A program made the translations under genes and the position numbers. Below are positions 47,352-55,806 of a DNA stretch of 64,000 bases, piece after piece (position 1 is the stretch's first letter; every line of letters starts with the position of its first letter). The DNA comes from Pseudomonadota bacterium (GTDB lineage: Bacteria > Pseudomonadota > Gammaproteobacteria > Burkholderiales > JABEVD01): the NCBI GenBank assembly GCA_021802545.1, contig JAJZRS010000004.1, forward strand, positions 1 through 64,000, read 5' to 3'. The notes below the pieces were generated by a model that was not told the origin of the DNA, did not search any database, and worked only from the letters and a program-made list of their open reading frames with translations.

Positions 47352-50096
47352 ATGTCCACTTCTTCCACGGGCCTCGCCAACGTAGGCTCCTCGATCCTTG
47401 GAGCGACAGGCGTTTCTTCGCCCGGAATAGGGTCAGGGCTCGATGTGAACGGCATCGTCTCCAAGCTGATGAACGTCGAGGCGCAGCCCATCGTCCTGCT
47501 GCAGAACCAGCAGTCGAGCTACCAGACCCAGCTCTCCTCGATCGGCAGCGTCAGCAGCGCGCTTTCCCAGCTTCAGGGCGCGATGGGCGGTCTGACCAAC
47601 CTCTCCAGCCTCCAGTCGATGAGCGCGACGCCCTCCAATTCGAGCGTCGTCACCGCAACGGCTGGCTCGCTCGCCACTGCCGGAAGCTACAACATCGGCG
47701 TGACGACCCTCGCCCAGGCGCAAACCCTGGTCGCTGCAGGGCAGGCTAACACCACTTCAGCAATCGGGTCCGGGTCTTCGACCACCCTGACGTTCTCGTT
47801 CGGCACGACGACGGGAACAGTGACCACCGGCGTCTACCAGGCTGGCACGACCTTTTCCCAGGATCCCACCCAGCCGACCAAGAAGGTCACCATCGACAGC
47901 ACGAACAATTCCCTGACCGGGATCATGAACGCGATCAATGCCGCGAACATCGGCGTGACGGCCACCATCGTCAACGACGGCACTGGCACGCCCTACCGGC
48001 TTGCGCTCACTTCCTCGTCGGGCGCTGCCCACAGCATGGAAATCGCAGTTTCCGGGGACACCACGCTGCAAAGCCTCCTGAACTTCAATCCGACGCAGAC
48101 GGCAGGATCCGGGCAGAACATGACGGAATCCGTCTCGCCCAAAAATGCCGCCTTGACCGTGAACGGGCTTAGCATCACGAGCGCATCCAACTCGGTTACC
48201 GGAGCGATTTCAGGCGTCACGCTGAATCTGACCGGAACGGGTTCGTCCAGCCTCAACGTGGCCTACAATTCTTCCACCGTCCAGAGCGCGATACAGAATT
48301 TCGTCAACGCCTACAACACCGTCAACAGCACGATCAATACCCTGACGGCCTACGATCCTTCGACGAAGACGGCAGGTCCCTTGCTCGGAGATTTCGCCAC
48401 CCTCTCGGTTCAAACCGGATTGAGGGGCGTGCTTTCCCAGCCCCTGACAGGGCTTGGAAACAAGAACATCACCACTCTTGCCCAGCTCGGCATCACATTC
48501 CAGAAGGATGGCTCGCTTGCCTTCGACACGACTGCATTTGCAAGCGCAGCGGCAAGCAATCCTTCCGAGATCGCAGCGATGTTCGCGCCGATCGGCCAGC
48601 CCACCGACAGCCTGATATCCTATGCCACTTCGACAAGCAAGACGCAGGCAGGAAGCTATGCAGTCACCGTATCGCAACTTGCCACCCAGGCGAATGAAAC
48701 GGGTACTGGCACGGTAGGCGCATCGACGGTCATCAGCACGGGATCGAACGTCGTCACCAATGCCAGCATGGCGGCAGCAGGCGCAGTCACCGATCTCGGC
48801 GCGAATTCAATCAGCTTCGGCGTCTCGGTGGGCGGAGGTGCCGTCAACACCGTCACGGTCAACGGCCTTTCCACAGGATCGAGCTTCAACGCGAAGCTCA
48901 ATGCGGCCGACATCGCGAATGCAGTGAATACGAATGCATCGGTTGCGGCTGCCGGACTCGTCGCATCGGTCGATTCGAACGGAAACCTTAATTTCGCCAC
49001 CTCCAACGGACAATCAGTTGCATTCTCGGCCTTCACAGGCGGCACATTCACTGGGATGAGCGGGCTCGGAACAGGGCTGTCAAACAGCTTCTCGGCAGCC
49101 GGCGCAATGACCAATGCAGCAGAAACCGACACCATCACCGTTGCAGGCGTGCCGCTCACCGTGACCGCAACCGGCACGGCGACAACCGATGCATCCGCAT
49201 TGCAAACGGCCATCAATGGGAATGCCACCCTGCAATCCATGGGAATCACAGCAGCGCTTTCATCGACAAACAATTCTGTGGTGATCACGGCATCCGACGC
49301 AAGGGCAGTCAGCCTTGCCATCACGCCCGGCACGAACGGCACCAACACGCTGGCTTCCTGGGGTTTTTCATCAGGCACGGCAAGTGAAGCAGCGTTGTCG
49401 AAATACAACAACACATTGAGCCTCAGCGTGGATGGCTACAGCACGACCGTGACCCTGGCGCCCGGCACCTATAGTCAGGCTAATCTCGCCTCGCTTGTCC
49501 AGTCGGCGATCAACGGCGACTCGACGCTCTCAGCCGCGAATTCTTCTGCGTCGGTTGCAATCAACGGCAGCAACAATGCGATCATCACATCCAACCGCTA
49601 CGGCGCTTCATCCAGCGTATCGGTGACGGCGGGCGGCGGCGCATACGCCCTGATCGGCACTTCAGGCTCATCCACTGCAGGGCTTGATGTCGCGGGCACT
49701 ATAAACGGCACCGCCGCAACAGGTTCCGGGCAATTCATGACGGGCGCTGCCGGAACCCCGACAGAAGGGCTCGAGCTGCAGGTCAAGGGCGGATCGACGG
49801 GGTCGAGGGGAACCGTGAACTTCTCGCTCGGCTATGCCGACCAGCTCAACAATACGATCACCGACTACCTGTCGAGCACTGGGGTCGTCACCACGGCGAC
49901 GAACAGCATCAACACCAACATCCAGAGCATCAATTCGCAAATCTCGACCATGTCGCAGCATCTCGTGGATGTACAGAACCAGTACCTGGCCCAATTCCAG
50001 GCGCTGGACACAATCATTGCCCAGATGACCACCACCGGCAACTATCTGACGCAGCAATTCACCTCAATGAGCTATACCCAGAAAAATTACGGATAA
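47352..50096 (+). CDS. fliD: Flagellar filament cap protein FliD, enlarged
   Basis: A 914-residue FliD, versus about 450-700 in most species. The FliD N-domain is at about 20-115 (GSGLDVNGIVSKLMNVEAQP) and the C-domain coiled coil is at about 820-905 (QSINSQISTMSQHLVDVQNQ). Between them lie repeated Flagellin_IN-like units (LTVNGLSITSASNSVTGAISG, AETDTITVAGVPLTVTATGT, NNTLSLSVDGYSTTVTLAPG) in an insertion near residues 415-770. It caps the growing filament and folds flagellin monomers, so enlargement alongside the giant FliC is notable. AAGGAGG sits 5 bases before the ATG. Confidence 0.95.
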   Translation: MSTSSTGLANVGSSILGATGVSSPGIGSGLDVNGIVSKLMNVEAQPIVLLQNQQSSYQTQLSSIGSVSSALSQLQGAMGGLTNLSSLQSMSATPSNSSVVTATAGSLATAGSYNIGVTTLAQAQTLVAAGQANTTSAIGSGSSTTLTFSFGTTTGTVTTGVYQAGTTFSQDPTQPTKKVTIDSTNNSLTGIMNAINAANIGVTATIVNDGTGTPYRLALTSSSGAAHSMEIAVSGDTTLQSLLNFNPTQTAGSGQNMTESVSPKNAALTVNGLSITSASNSVTGAISGVTLNLTGTGSSSLNVAYNSSTVQSAIQNFVNAYNTVNSTINTLTAYDPSTKTAGPLLGDFATLSVQTGLRGVLSQPLTGLGNKNITTLAQLGITFQKDGSLAFDTTAFASAAASNPSEIAAMFAPIGQPTDSLISYATSTSKTQAGSYAVTVSQLATQANETGTGTVGASTVISTGSNVVTNASMAAAGAVTDLGANSISFGVSVGGGAVNTVTVNGLSTGSSFNAKLNAADIANAVNTNASVAAAGLVASVDSNGNLNFATSNGQSVAFSAFTGGTFTGMSGLGTGLSNSFSAAGAMTNAAETDTITVAGVPLTVTATGTATTDASALQTAINGNATLQSMGITAALSSTNNSVVITASDARAVSLAITPGTNGTNTLASWGFSSGTASEAALSKYNNTLSLSVDGYSTTVTLAPGTYSQANLASLVQSAINGDSTLSAANSSASVAINGSNNAIITSNRYGASSSVSVTAGGGAYALIGTSGSSTAGLDVAGTINGTAATGSGQFMTGAAGTPTEGLELQVKGGSTGSRGTVNFSLGYADQLNNTITDYLSSTGVVTTATNSINTNIQSINSQISTMSQHLVDVQNQYLAQFQALDTIIAQMTTTGNYLTQQFTSMSYTQKNYG

Positions 50097-50107
50097 GGGA
50101 AACCATC

Positions 50108-50545
50108 ATGTATACGAACCTGGCAACAAGCTACACCGACGTCGGCATGGAAACCGGCGTTGCTGCGGCCGATCCGCACAAGCTGATCCTCATGCTTTTC
50201 GACGGCGCGCTGCTCGCCATCACGAAGGCACGTTACTTCATGCTGTCCGGGGAAATTCCGCTGAAGGGGCAATCCATTTCCCACGCCATCACGATAATCG
50301 AGAACGGTCTCAAGGCCGGCCTCGACATGAATGCCGGCGGCGAAATCGCCAAGAATCTCGCCTCCCTCTACGACTACATGACCCTGCGCCTGCTCCACGC
50401 CAACCTGAAAAACGACGTGGATGCCCTGGACGAAGTCGCCAAGCTCCTCAAGGACATCAAGGGTGCATGGGAGTCGATCGCCCCAGCTCCTTCAGCCATT
50501 GAACAGGTCGCACCGCAAAGGGTGAACAGCTACGGCAAGGTCTGA
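50108..50545 (+). CDS. fliS: Flagellin export chaperone FliS
   Basis: A 145-residue helical chaperone: YTDVGMETGVAAADPHKLILMLFDGALLAITKAR is the FliS signature, slightly N-terminal of a four-helix bundle. It binds the C-terminal D0 region of flagellin in the cytoplasm and prevents premature polymerisation. It follows fliD by 11 bp and is 1 bp before fliT. Confidence 0.95.
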   Translation: MYTNLATSYTDVGMETGVAAADPHKLILMLFDGALLAITKARYFMLSGEIPLKGQSISHAITIIENGLKAGLDMNAGGEIAKNLASLYDYMTLRLLHANLKNDVDALDEVAKLLKDIKGAWESIAPAPSAIEQVAPQRVNSYGKV

Positions 50546-50546
50546 G

Positions 50547-50828
50547 ATGGGCGGTGCGGCCGAATATCAGAAGATACTCGGGATTTCCGAAAAGATGCTC
50601 AGCGCGGCGAAGAATGGCCGCTGGGATGATCTTGCGCCGCTCGAAAAGGAATACACCGATGCTGTGCTCGCCAATTCCCCCGACGAAACGGTATCGCCGG
50701 ACCTGGTCCGCTCGATACTCGACAACGATGCGAAAATCAAGGAGTTGATCAAGGCCAGGATGGAAGATCTTGCGGGCGCTCTGAGCAGCGTCAGCCAGGC
50801 CATCAAGGTTAAGAAGGCCTACCGTTGA
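50547..50828 (+). CDS. fliT: FliT-like flagellar export chaperone
   Basis: A 93-residue helical protein directly after fliS, in the FliT position, with the FliT-like sequence YQKILGISEKMLSAAKNGRWDDLAPLEKEY at about 7-36. FliT is the export chaperone for FliD. Sequence families at this size are weakly conserved, so the call rests partly on position. It overlaps the downstream FliK-like gene by 4 bp (TTGA). Confidence 0.8.
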   Translation: MGGAAEYQKILGISEKMLSAAKNGRWDDLAPLEKEYTDAVLANSPDETVSPDLVRSILDNDAKIKELIKARMEDLAGALSSVSQAIKVKKAYR

Positions 50829-51823
50829 ACCCGCTGGATGCGCTTTCCAAGATCGCCCTGCTGAGCCAGTCCCTGGACAGGACGTTCACCGCACCGAGCG
50901 ACGCCAAGCTGCCGCAGCTCGAAGTAGGCCAGGCGGTGAACGCCAAAGTCGAGGAAGCGCTTCAGAACGGCAATTTCAGGGTCACCATAGCAGGCCAATC
51001 GCTGCAGATGAGCCTGCCTCAAGGCACCAAGGCAGGCGACACGATCAGGCTCATTGTGGTGGAGAAGGAGCCCAGGCTCACCTTCAAGCTCGACCTGCCC
51101 CAAGGTACGCAGGAAACCCAACTGAGCCCGGCAGGACGCCTCATTTCCCAAATCCTTCCCGATGCCGCCAAGCCAAGTCCTCCCCTGACCAGCTCAAGCC
51201 CCGTTCTCCCTTCTCCTCTTGAAGCGCCGAAAGCGATCGCCCATGCCCTGCAAAGTACGCTTTCGGAGAGCGGACTCTTCTACGAATCGCATCAGGCGCA
51301 ATGGGTCATGGGCGAGCGCTCCCTCGACCAATTGAAGCTGGAACCGCAAAACCTGCCTCAGGCGGCGGAAAAAATTGCCGCCACCGACATGACGAAATTG
51401 CCGCTCAAGCTGAATCAAGCGCCCGACAATCCGCCGCTCAAGGCAGACGGCATCGTCAAGCACGACATGCTTCCAGTCGTTCGCCATCAGATCGAAACGC
51501 TGGAAACCCGCGAATTCAACTGGACTGGCCAGATCTGGCCGGGGCAGAACATGGAATGGCAGGTCAAGGAGGACGGCCATCGCAATTCTTCCGCTTCAGC
51601 AATTGAGCCGCCTGCATGGAATTCACGCCTTCGCCTGACGCTTCCCGCGCTTGGAGAAGTGGATGCAGGCTTGCGGCTCGCCGCATCCGGTGTGCAAATC
51701 ACGATCAAGGTTGAGAAACCCGAGGCCGAAAGCCGGATGAAGGAGCAAGTCCAGCAGCTGCAAACCGCGTTGCAGGCGAACGGGATACAGCTGCTTTCGA
51801 TAGCGGTGAGGCAGCATGGCTGA
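50825..51823 (+). CDS. FliK-like hook-length control domain protein
   Basis: A 332-residue soluble protein starting with TTG, overlapping the fliT stop by 4 bp; AAGAAGG lies 7 bases upstream. The N-terminus (PQLEVGQAVNAKVEEALQNGNFRVTIAG) is OB-like, the middle is Pro/Gln-rich, and the C-terminus (RLRLTLPALGEVDAGLRLAASGVQITIKV) resembles the FliK C-terminal (Flg_hook) domain. A separate, classical fliK is at 60953, so this is a paralogue. Its pairing with the FlhB-like gene downstream suggests a role in export specificity. Function is inferred. Confidence 0.75.
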   Translation: MNPLDALSKIALLSQSLDRTFTAPSDAKLPQLEVGQAVNAKVEEALQNGNFRVTIAGQSLQMSLPQGTKAGDTIRLIVVEKEPRLTFKLDLPQGTQETQLSPAGRLISQILPDAAKPSPPLTSSSPVLPSPLEAPKAIAHALQSTLSESGLFYESHQAQWVMGERSLDQLKLEPQNLPQAAEKIAATDMTKLPLKLNQAPDNPPLKADGIVKHDMLPVVRHQIETLETREFNWTGQIWPGQNMEWQVKEDGHRNSSASAIEPPAWNSRLRLTLPALGEVDAGLRLAASGVQITIKVEKPEAESRMKEQVQQLQTALQANGIQLLSIAVRQHG

Positions 51824-52085
51824 GGAGCCGCGCCAATCTGCGGTTGCCATCGCCTACCACGCCGGCGACGTCGCCCCCAAGGTGGTCGCCAAGGGACGCG
51901 GAATCGTCGCCCAAATGATCATCGAACGCGCCAAGGAAGCAGGCATCTATGTGCATGAATCCAAGGAACTCGTCGCGCTCCTGATGCAGGTCGACCTGGA
52001 CGACCGCATTCCGCCCGAGCTTTACCTCGCCGTCGCCGAGCTTCTCGCCTGGCTCTACCGCCTGGAACGGGAAAACAAGCGGTAG
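51816..52085 (+). CDS. FlhB C-terminal-domain homologue (FlhX/FhlB type)
   Basis: An 89-residue protein homologous to the cytoplasmic C-terminal domain of FlhB/YscU export switches: AIAYHAGDVAPKVVAKGRGI, IYVHESKELVALLMQVDLDDRIPPELYLAVAELLAWLY. The NPTH autocleavage motif and all membrane helices are absent, so it corresponds to the released FlhB-CCC fragment. Such stand-alone homologues can substitute for part of FlhB in other bacteria. It overlaps the FliK-like gene by 8 bp, a fitting partner because FliK acts on FlhB-C. Confidence 0.88.
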   Translation: MAEEPRQSAVAIAYHAGDVAPKVVAKGRGIVAQMIIERAKEAGIYVHESKELVALLMQVDLDDRIPPELYLAVAELLAWLYRLERENKR

Positions 52086-52132
52086 TCGGGCATTTACGCT
52101 ACAATCCATCATCGCCAAACGCAATATAGAAC

Positions 52133-52882
52133 ATGCAAACGAACCATCAACCCAAACTCGAGCCGAGTTCCGTACCCAAGAACAGCGACTATTATGTCCA
52201 TTCGAAGACGGAAATTCTGTCCATTCTCAGGGAAGTGCAATCCTCCCGGGAAACGGCGGCTCTTTTCTATGCGGGCAACCAGTCGATGCTGACCTCAGTG
52301 CTGAAGGTGGTTCCCGCCAAGGAAGTGCTTTATCTGGACTGCAACATCAACGAGGATTTGAACAACAAGGTGGCTTCGAGCCCCAAGGTCATCTTCGTTT
52401 CTTCGGCGCGCAGCATCAAGGTCCAGTTCGACGTCTCCAAGATAGAACGGATCTCTTTTGAGGACCAGCCTGCCTTCCGCATCGATATACCCAAATCACT
52501 GCTGCGGCTGCAAAGAAGGGAGTATTACCGCATCGAGACGCCGGTCAACAATCCGCTGATCTGCTCGATTCCCCAGAAAGAAGGCCATGTCGACGCCGTC
52601 GTCGTCAATATCAGCGCAGGCGGGATCGGCGTCGTGATGAGCTACGGCGAGAAGCTGCAGCAAGGCGAAATCTTCAAGGACTGCAAGATTGTCCTGCCCG
52701 ATATAGGCGAAGTGACCGCGACAATTCAGATCAAATCGGTCTGGGAAGTCGTCATGAAGAACGACCTCGTCAAGCATATGGCGGGATGCGAATTCATCGA
52801 GATGCGCGAGCAGGCCAAGAACCTGACCCAACGCTACATCATGAAGGCGGAAAGGGATAGAAGAGCGGCGCAGGATGATTAA
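52133..52882 (+). CDS. ycgR: YcgR flagellar brake protein with PilZ domain
   Basis: A 249-residue protein with an N-terminal YcgR domain (about 15-115) and a C-terminal PilZ domain (about 120-235). The c-di-GMP-binding motif is RREYYRIETP (R-x3-R, about 125-134) followed by NISAGGIGVVM ((D/N)xSxxG). When bound to c-di-GMP it would slow the motor by contacting FliG or MotA. TACAAT at 52100-52105 is a possible -10 with no clear -35. It converges on fliE with overlapping stop codons (4 bp). Confidence 0.93.
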   Translation: MQTNHQPKLEPSSVPKNSDYYVHSKTEILSILREVQSSRETAALFYAGNQSMLTSVLKVVPAKEVLYLDCNINEDLNNKVASSPKVIFVSSARSIKVQFDVSKIERISFEDQPAFRIDIPKSLLRLQRREYYRIETPVNNPLICSIPQKEGHVDAVVVNISAGGIGVVMSYGEKLQQGEIFKDCKIVLPDIGEVTATIQIKSVWEVVMKNDLVKHMAGCEFIEMREQAKNLTQRYIMKAERDRRAAQDD

Positions 52883-53202
52883 ACCGACATGTTCATGATG
52901 TCGTTGTAGGCGGTGACCAGCCTGTTTCTGACCTGCACCATTTCCTGAAAGGAAATATTCGCCTTTTGCACCGAGAGCATCACCTCGGTCAGGTCCGCGC
53001 TGTTGTTCCCCGAACCCGTTTCCATCGCCTTGGCCAGCTTCTCGGGTTGCTGCTGAAGTGCATTCACCTGGTCTATGGAATTTTTCAGAACTGAAGCGAA
53101 GTCGCCACCTTGCGGGCTAGCCGCATCTGGCGCTTTTCCACTTGCAGCGCTGGACGCAGCCTTCAGCTGACTCAGCATTGCGTCTATTCCGGAAAGGTCC
53201 AT
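52879..53202 (-). CDS. fliE: Flagellar hook-basal body protein FliE
   Basis: A 107-residue FliE, the adaptor between the MS ring and rod. DFASVLKNSIDQVNALQQQPEKLA (about 38-61) and LTEVMLSVQKANISFQEMVQVRNRLVTAYNDIM (about 72-104) are the family blocks. I chose ATG 53202, which has GAGGAG upstream at 6 bases; the longer reading adds 12 unsupported residues. It is normally the first gene of fliEFGHIJ, but here it is on the opposite strand from fliF, after flrC, with its own sigma-54 promoter. Confidence 0.95.
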   Translation of the reverse strand: MDLSGIDAMLSQLKAASSAASGKAPDAASPQGGDFASVLKNSIDQVNALQQQPEKLAKAMETGSGNNSADLTEVMLSVQKANISFQEMVQVRNRLVTAYNDIMNMSV

Positions 53203-53230
53203 GTCAGTCTCCTCAATTTCCCAAAATACA

Positions 53231-53246
53231 AGCAACAATCATGCCA
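53231..53246 (-). promoter_or_regulatory. Sigma-54 promoter for fliE
   Basis: The minus strand reads TGGCATGATTGTTGCT: GG, ten bases, GC, matching TGGCACG-N4-TTGC with one difference. It overlaps the end of flrC and lies 28 bases before the fliE ATG, and it would be activated by FlrC. Confidence 0.85.
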
Positions 53247-53247
53247 G

Positions 53248-54534
53248 TCACTCCTTGCTCTCCAGCCTGTATTGCTGAAGCTTGTACCTGAGCGTCCTTT
53301 CGCTGATGCCCAGCTTCTGCACTGCCAGCTTCCTGGAGCCGTTAACCGAGGCAAGTGTTTCCATTATATGCTTTTTCTCGAGAGATTTGATATCTTCCGC
53401 CTTTTCATCCGCCCTCTCTTCAGCAATCAGCAGATCGGCCGCTTCGATTTCGGGTCCCGTCGCAAGGATGGAAGCGCGCTGGATGACGTTTTCAAGCTCC
53501 CTGATATTGCCCGGCCAGGCGTGCCGCGCAAGAACCGCCTCGGCAGATGAAGAAAGCTTGGGGCCGCCCTCGATCCGGCTGGCGAAATAACGCGCCAGCG
53601 GCACGATGTCGGCAGGATGCTCGCGCAAGGGAGGGATATGGAGCGGAATGACATTCAGGCGGTAGTACAGATCCTCCCTGAAAGCGCCCTTTGCGACGAT
53701 TTCCGCCATGTCCCGGTTGCTCGTCGCAAGCACCCGGATGTCGAGTGCTATCGCCTGCCTGCCGCCCACACGCTCGACTTCCCGCTCCTGGAGCACGCGG
53801 AGCAGCTTGGCCTGCAGACCAAGCGGCATCTCCGAAATCTCGTCGAGAAGCAATGTCCCCCCCTGGGCCTGCTCGAACTTGCCGGCCTGGGGCTGGGTGG
53901 CGCCGGTGAAAGCCCCTTTCTCGTAGCCGAAAAGGGTCGCCTCGAGCAGGTTCTCAGGAATCGCGGCGCAATTGATCGCAACGAAAGGCTTGTCCGCTCT
54001 CGCAGAATTGCGGTGAATGAAGCGCGCGAACACTTCCTTGCCTGTCCCGCTCTCCCCCGTCAGCATCACGGTCGCAGAGGATTTGGCCACCCGCTTCGCG
54101 AGCGCAAGCAGCGCCTCGATTTTCGGATCCTGCGCGATCATTCCGGAATGGTCGTCATAGGGAACGGCAAGCTGGTACCGCTCGACGTATTCGATCAGGC
54201 TGGAAGGCTCAAAGGGTTTGAGCAGGTAGTCGCAAGCGCCTGAGCGCATTGCACCCACCGCCTTTTCGACATCGCCGAAAGCGGTCATCAACACCACCGG
54301 TATGCCAGGAAAAACGGTGCCGATTTCCTTCAGCAGCGTATAGCCGTCCATCGGCTTCATGCTGACATCGCTCACCACCAGCCCGACCTTCTCCTGCTTG
54401 AGCAGCGCGAGGGCTTCGGTGCCGTCCTGCGCGGAAATCACGGGATATCCGGCAAGCTCGAGCGTCGCCTCGATCGCCTCCCGAAGGTCGCGATCGTCCT
54501 CAACGATCAGAACGGGCAATTTCGTATCACTCAT
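53248..54534 (-). CDS. flrC: FlrC/FleR-like sigma-54 flagellar response regulator
   Basis: A 428-residue NtrC-family activator. Receiver domain (about 8-118: LIVEDDRDL, phosphoacceptor Asp in LVVSDVSM, LLKPFEP), AAA+ domain (about 130-365) with Walker A GESGTGKE and the sigma-54 contact loop FGYEKGAFTGATQ, then a Fis-type HTH (AVQKLGISERTLRYKLQQYRL). Phosphorylated by the adjacent FlrB kinase, it would open sigma-54 promoters such as those before fliE and fliK. It overlaps flrB by 8 bp. The master activator FlrA/FleQ is not in the window. Confidence 0.95.
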   Translation of the reverse strand: MSDTKLPVLIVEDDRDLREAIEATLELAGYPVISAQDGTEALALLKQEKVGLVVSDVSMKPMDGYTLLKEIGTVFPGIPVVLMTAFGDVEKAVGAMRSGACDYLLKPFEPSSLIEYVERYQLAVPYDDHSGMIAQDPKIEALLALAKRVAKSSATVMLTGESGTGKEVFARFIHRNSARADKPFVAINCAAIPENLLEATLFGYEKGAFTGATQPQAGKFEQAQGGTLLLDEISEMPLGLQAKLLRVLQEREVERVGGRQAIALDIRVLATSNRDMAEIVAKGAFREDLYYRLNVIPLHIPPLREHPADIVPLARYFASRIEGGPKLSSSAEAVLARHAWPGNIRELENVIQRASILATGPEIEAADLLIAEERADEKAEDIKSLEKKHIMETLASVNGSRKLAVQKLGISERTLRYKLQQYRLESKE

Positions 54535-55708
54535 CGATCAATTCTATCCTCAAGAGGTCACTGTCTGACGGCGCAGATTTCATCGGCAAATCCAGTTCGA
54601 ATTCGCTGCCCGAACCTGCCGCCGACCTGACCCTGATATTGCCGCCATGCGACTCGACAACGCCTCGCACGATGGCGAGCCCGAGTCCTGTCCCTTCCTG
54701 GCGGGTGGTGAAGAAGGGTTCGAAAAGACGGTCCTGCAATTCCCGTTCGACCCCCATTCCCTCGTCCTTCACGGCAAGATGCACGCGGTCTTCTTCGCGC
54801 CATGCGCGCAGTTCGATTTTACCCCCCTTGTTCGAGGCCTGCATTGCATTTTCCAGCAGATTGAGCAGCGCGCCATTCAGCGCCTTACTCCCCCCCTTCA
54901 ATACGGCACCATCGCTTTGATCCTTCACTTCGAATTCGAGTCCGCGCGACTTCATCTGAGGCTCGATCACCTGCTGCAGTTCTGCAAGCAGGCTGGACAC
55001 CTGAACATCCTCCTCACCAACCGTCTCCCCCTTGACGAAAAGCAGCATGTCCTTGATCAATTGCTCGAGATGGCGAAGCCTTGCCAGCGATCTATCGGCG
55101 AATTTCGTGCGCTCCTCCTGAGGCAGGTCGGCCTTGCCCAGATGGGACGTGTACAGCATTGCAGAGGCAAGCGGCGTGCGCAACTGATGCGCAAGGCTGG
55201 CCGCCATTTCCCCCATAGCAGACAAGCGCCGATTGCGCTGCATGCGCATCTTCATGTCGTGCGCCTCGGAGATGTCCTGGATCATCAGGATCTGCCCGTC
55301 GGACGCGCCCAGTTCGCTGCTCACGATGCTGAACCGCCGCCTCTCGCCGGAGAGCCATTCGCCCGGCGTCGAAGTCCGGGTCAGCCGCACGGCATCACTC
55401 CACTTTTTTCCCAGGATATCCTTGCCGAACATGGCGATCGCCGCCGGGTTCGCCTCGATCACGGCAGCTGAGGAATCGAGCACCACGACGCCTCCGGGGA
55501 GCGCTGCAAGTATCAACCCAAGCCGCTCTGACAGCGCTTCCTTCTCTAGAAACTGGCTGCGCAGCTCGCCGTTGGCCACGGCAAGCTCCTGCGTCAACTG
55601 AACGACGCGCTGCTGCAATTCCTGATAGGCTTGGGAAAGATGATCGGAAGCCTGCATGAAGATCGAAAAGGCTTCCTCGAGCTGCTGCTTGTTTCCCGGT
55701 GTAGAATC
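54527..55708 (-). CDS. flrB: FlrB/FleS-like PAS histidine kinase
   Basis: A 393-residue cytoplasmic sensor kinase. An N-terminal coiled coil (about 10-55) leads to a PAS domain (about 60-160, VVVLDSSAAVIEANPAA), the HisKA phosphoacceptor LAHQLRTPLASAML (about 173-186) and an HATPase domain with NLLENAMQASN, DEGMGVERE and GTGLGLAIVRG. No transmembrane segment is seen, so it senses an internal cue such as basal-body completion. ATG 55708 is preferred over an upstream TTG at 55732. It is divergent from fliF. Confidence 0.92.
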   Translation of the reverse strand, partial: DSTPGNKQQLEEAFSIFMQASDHLSQAYQELQQRVVQLTQELAVANGELRSQFLEKEALSERLGLILAALPGGVVVLDSSAAVIEANPAAIAMFGKDILGKKWSDAVRLTRTSTPGEWLSGERRRFSIVSSELGASDGQILMIQDISEAHDMKMRMQRNRRLSAMGEMAASLAHQLRTPLASAMLYTSHLGKADLPQEERTKFADRSLARLRHLEQLIKDMLLFVKGETVGEEDVQVSSLLAELQQVIEPQMKSRGLEFEVKDQSDGAVLKGGSKALNGALLNLLENAMQASNKGGKIELRAWREEDRVHLAVKDEGMGVERELQDRLFEPFFTTRQEGTGLGLAIVRGVVESHGGNIRVRSAAGSGSEFELDLPMKSAPSDSDLLRIELIDE

Positions 55709-55806
55709 CATTTTTTCATGTAAAATATCCAATCGAAGAACATGATACCCCTTATGCCGGATATTTTTAAGGTGCGTGCCCAGTTTAAGCCATTAGGTAC
55801 AAAAGC

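Noticed and set aside
55709-55806. Sigma-54 promoter in the flrB/fliF divergent region (GGCACGCACCTTAA on the minus strand)
   Set aside because: The -24 half matches but the -12 GC is missing; no GG-N10-GC element occurs on either strand.
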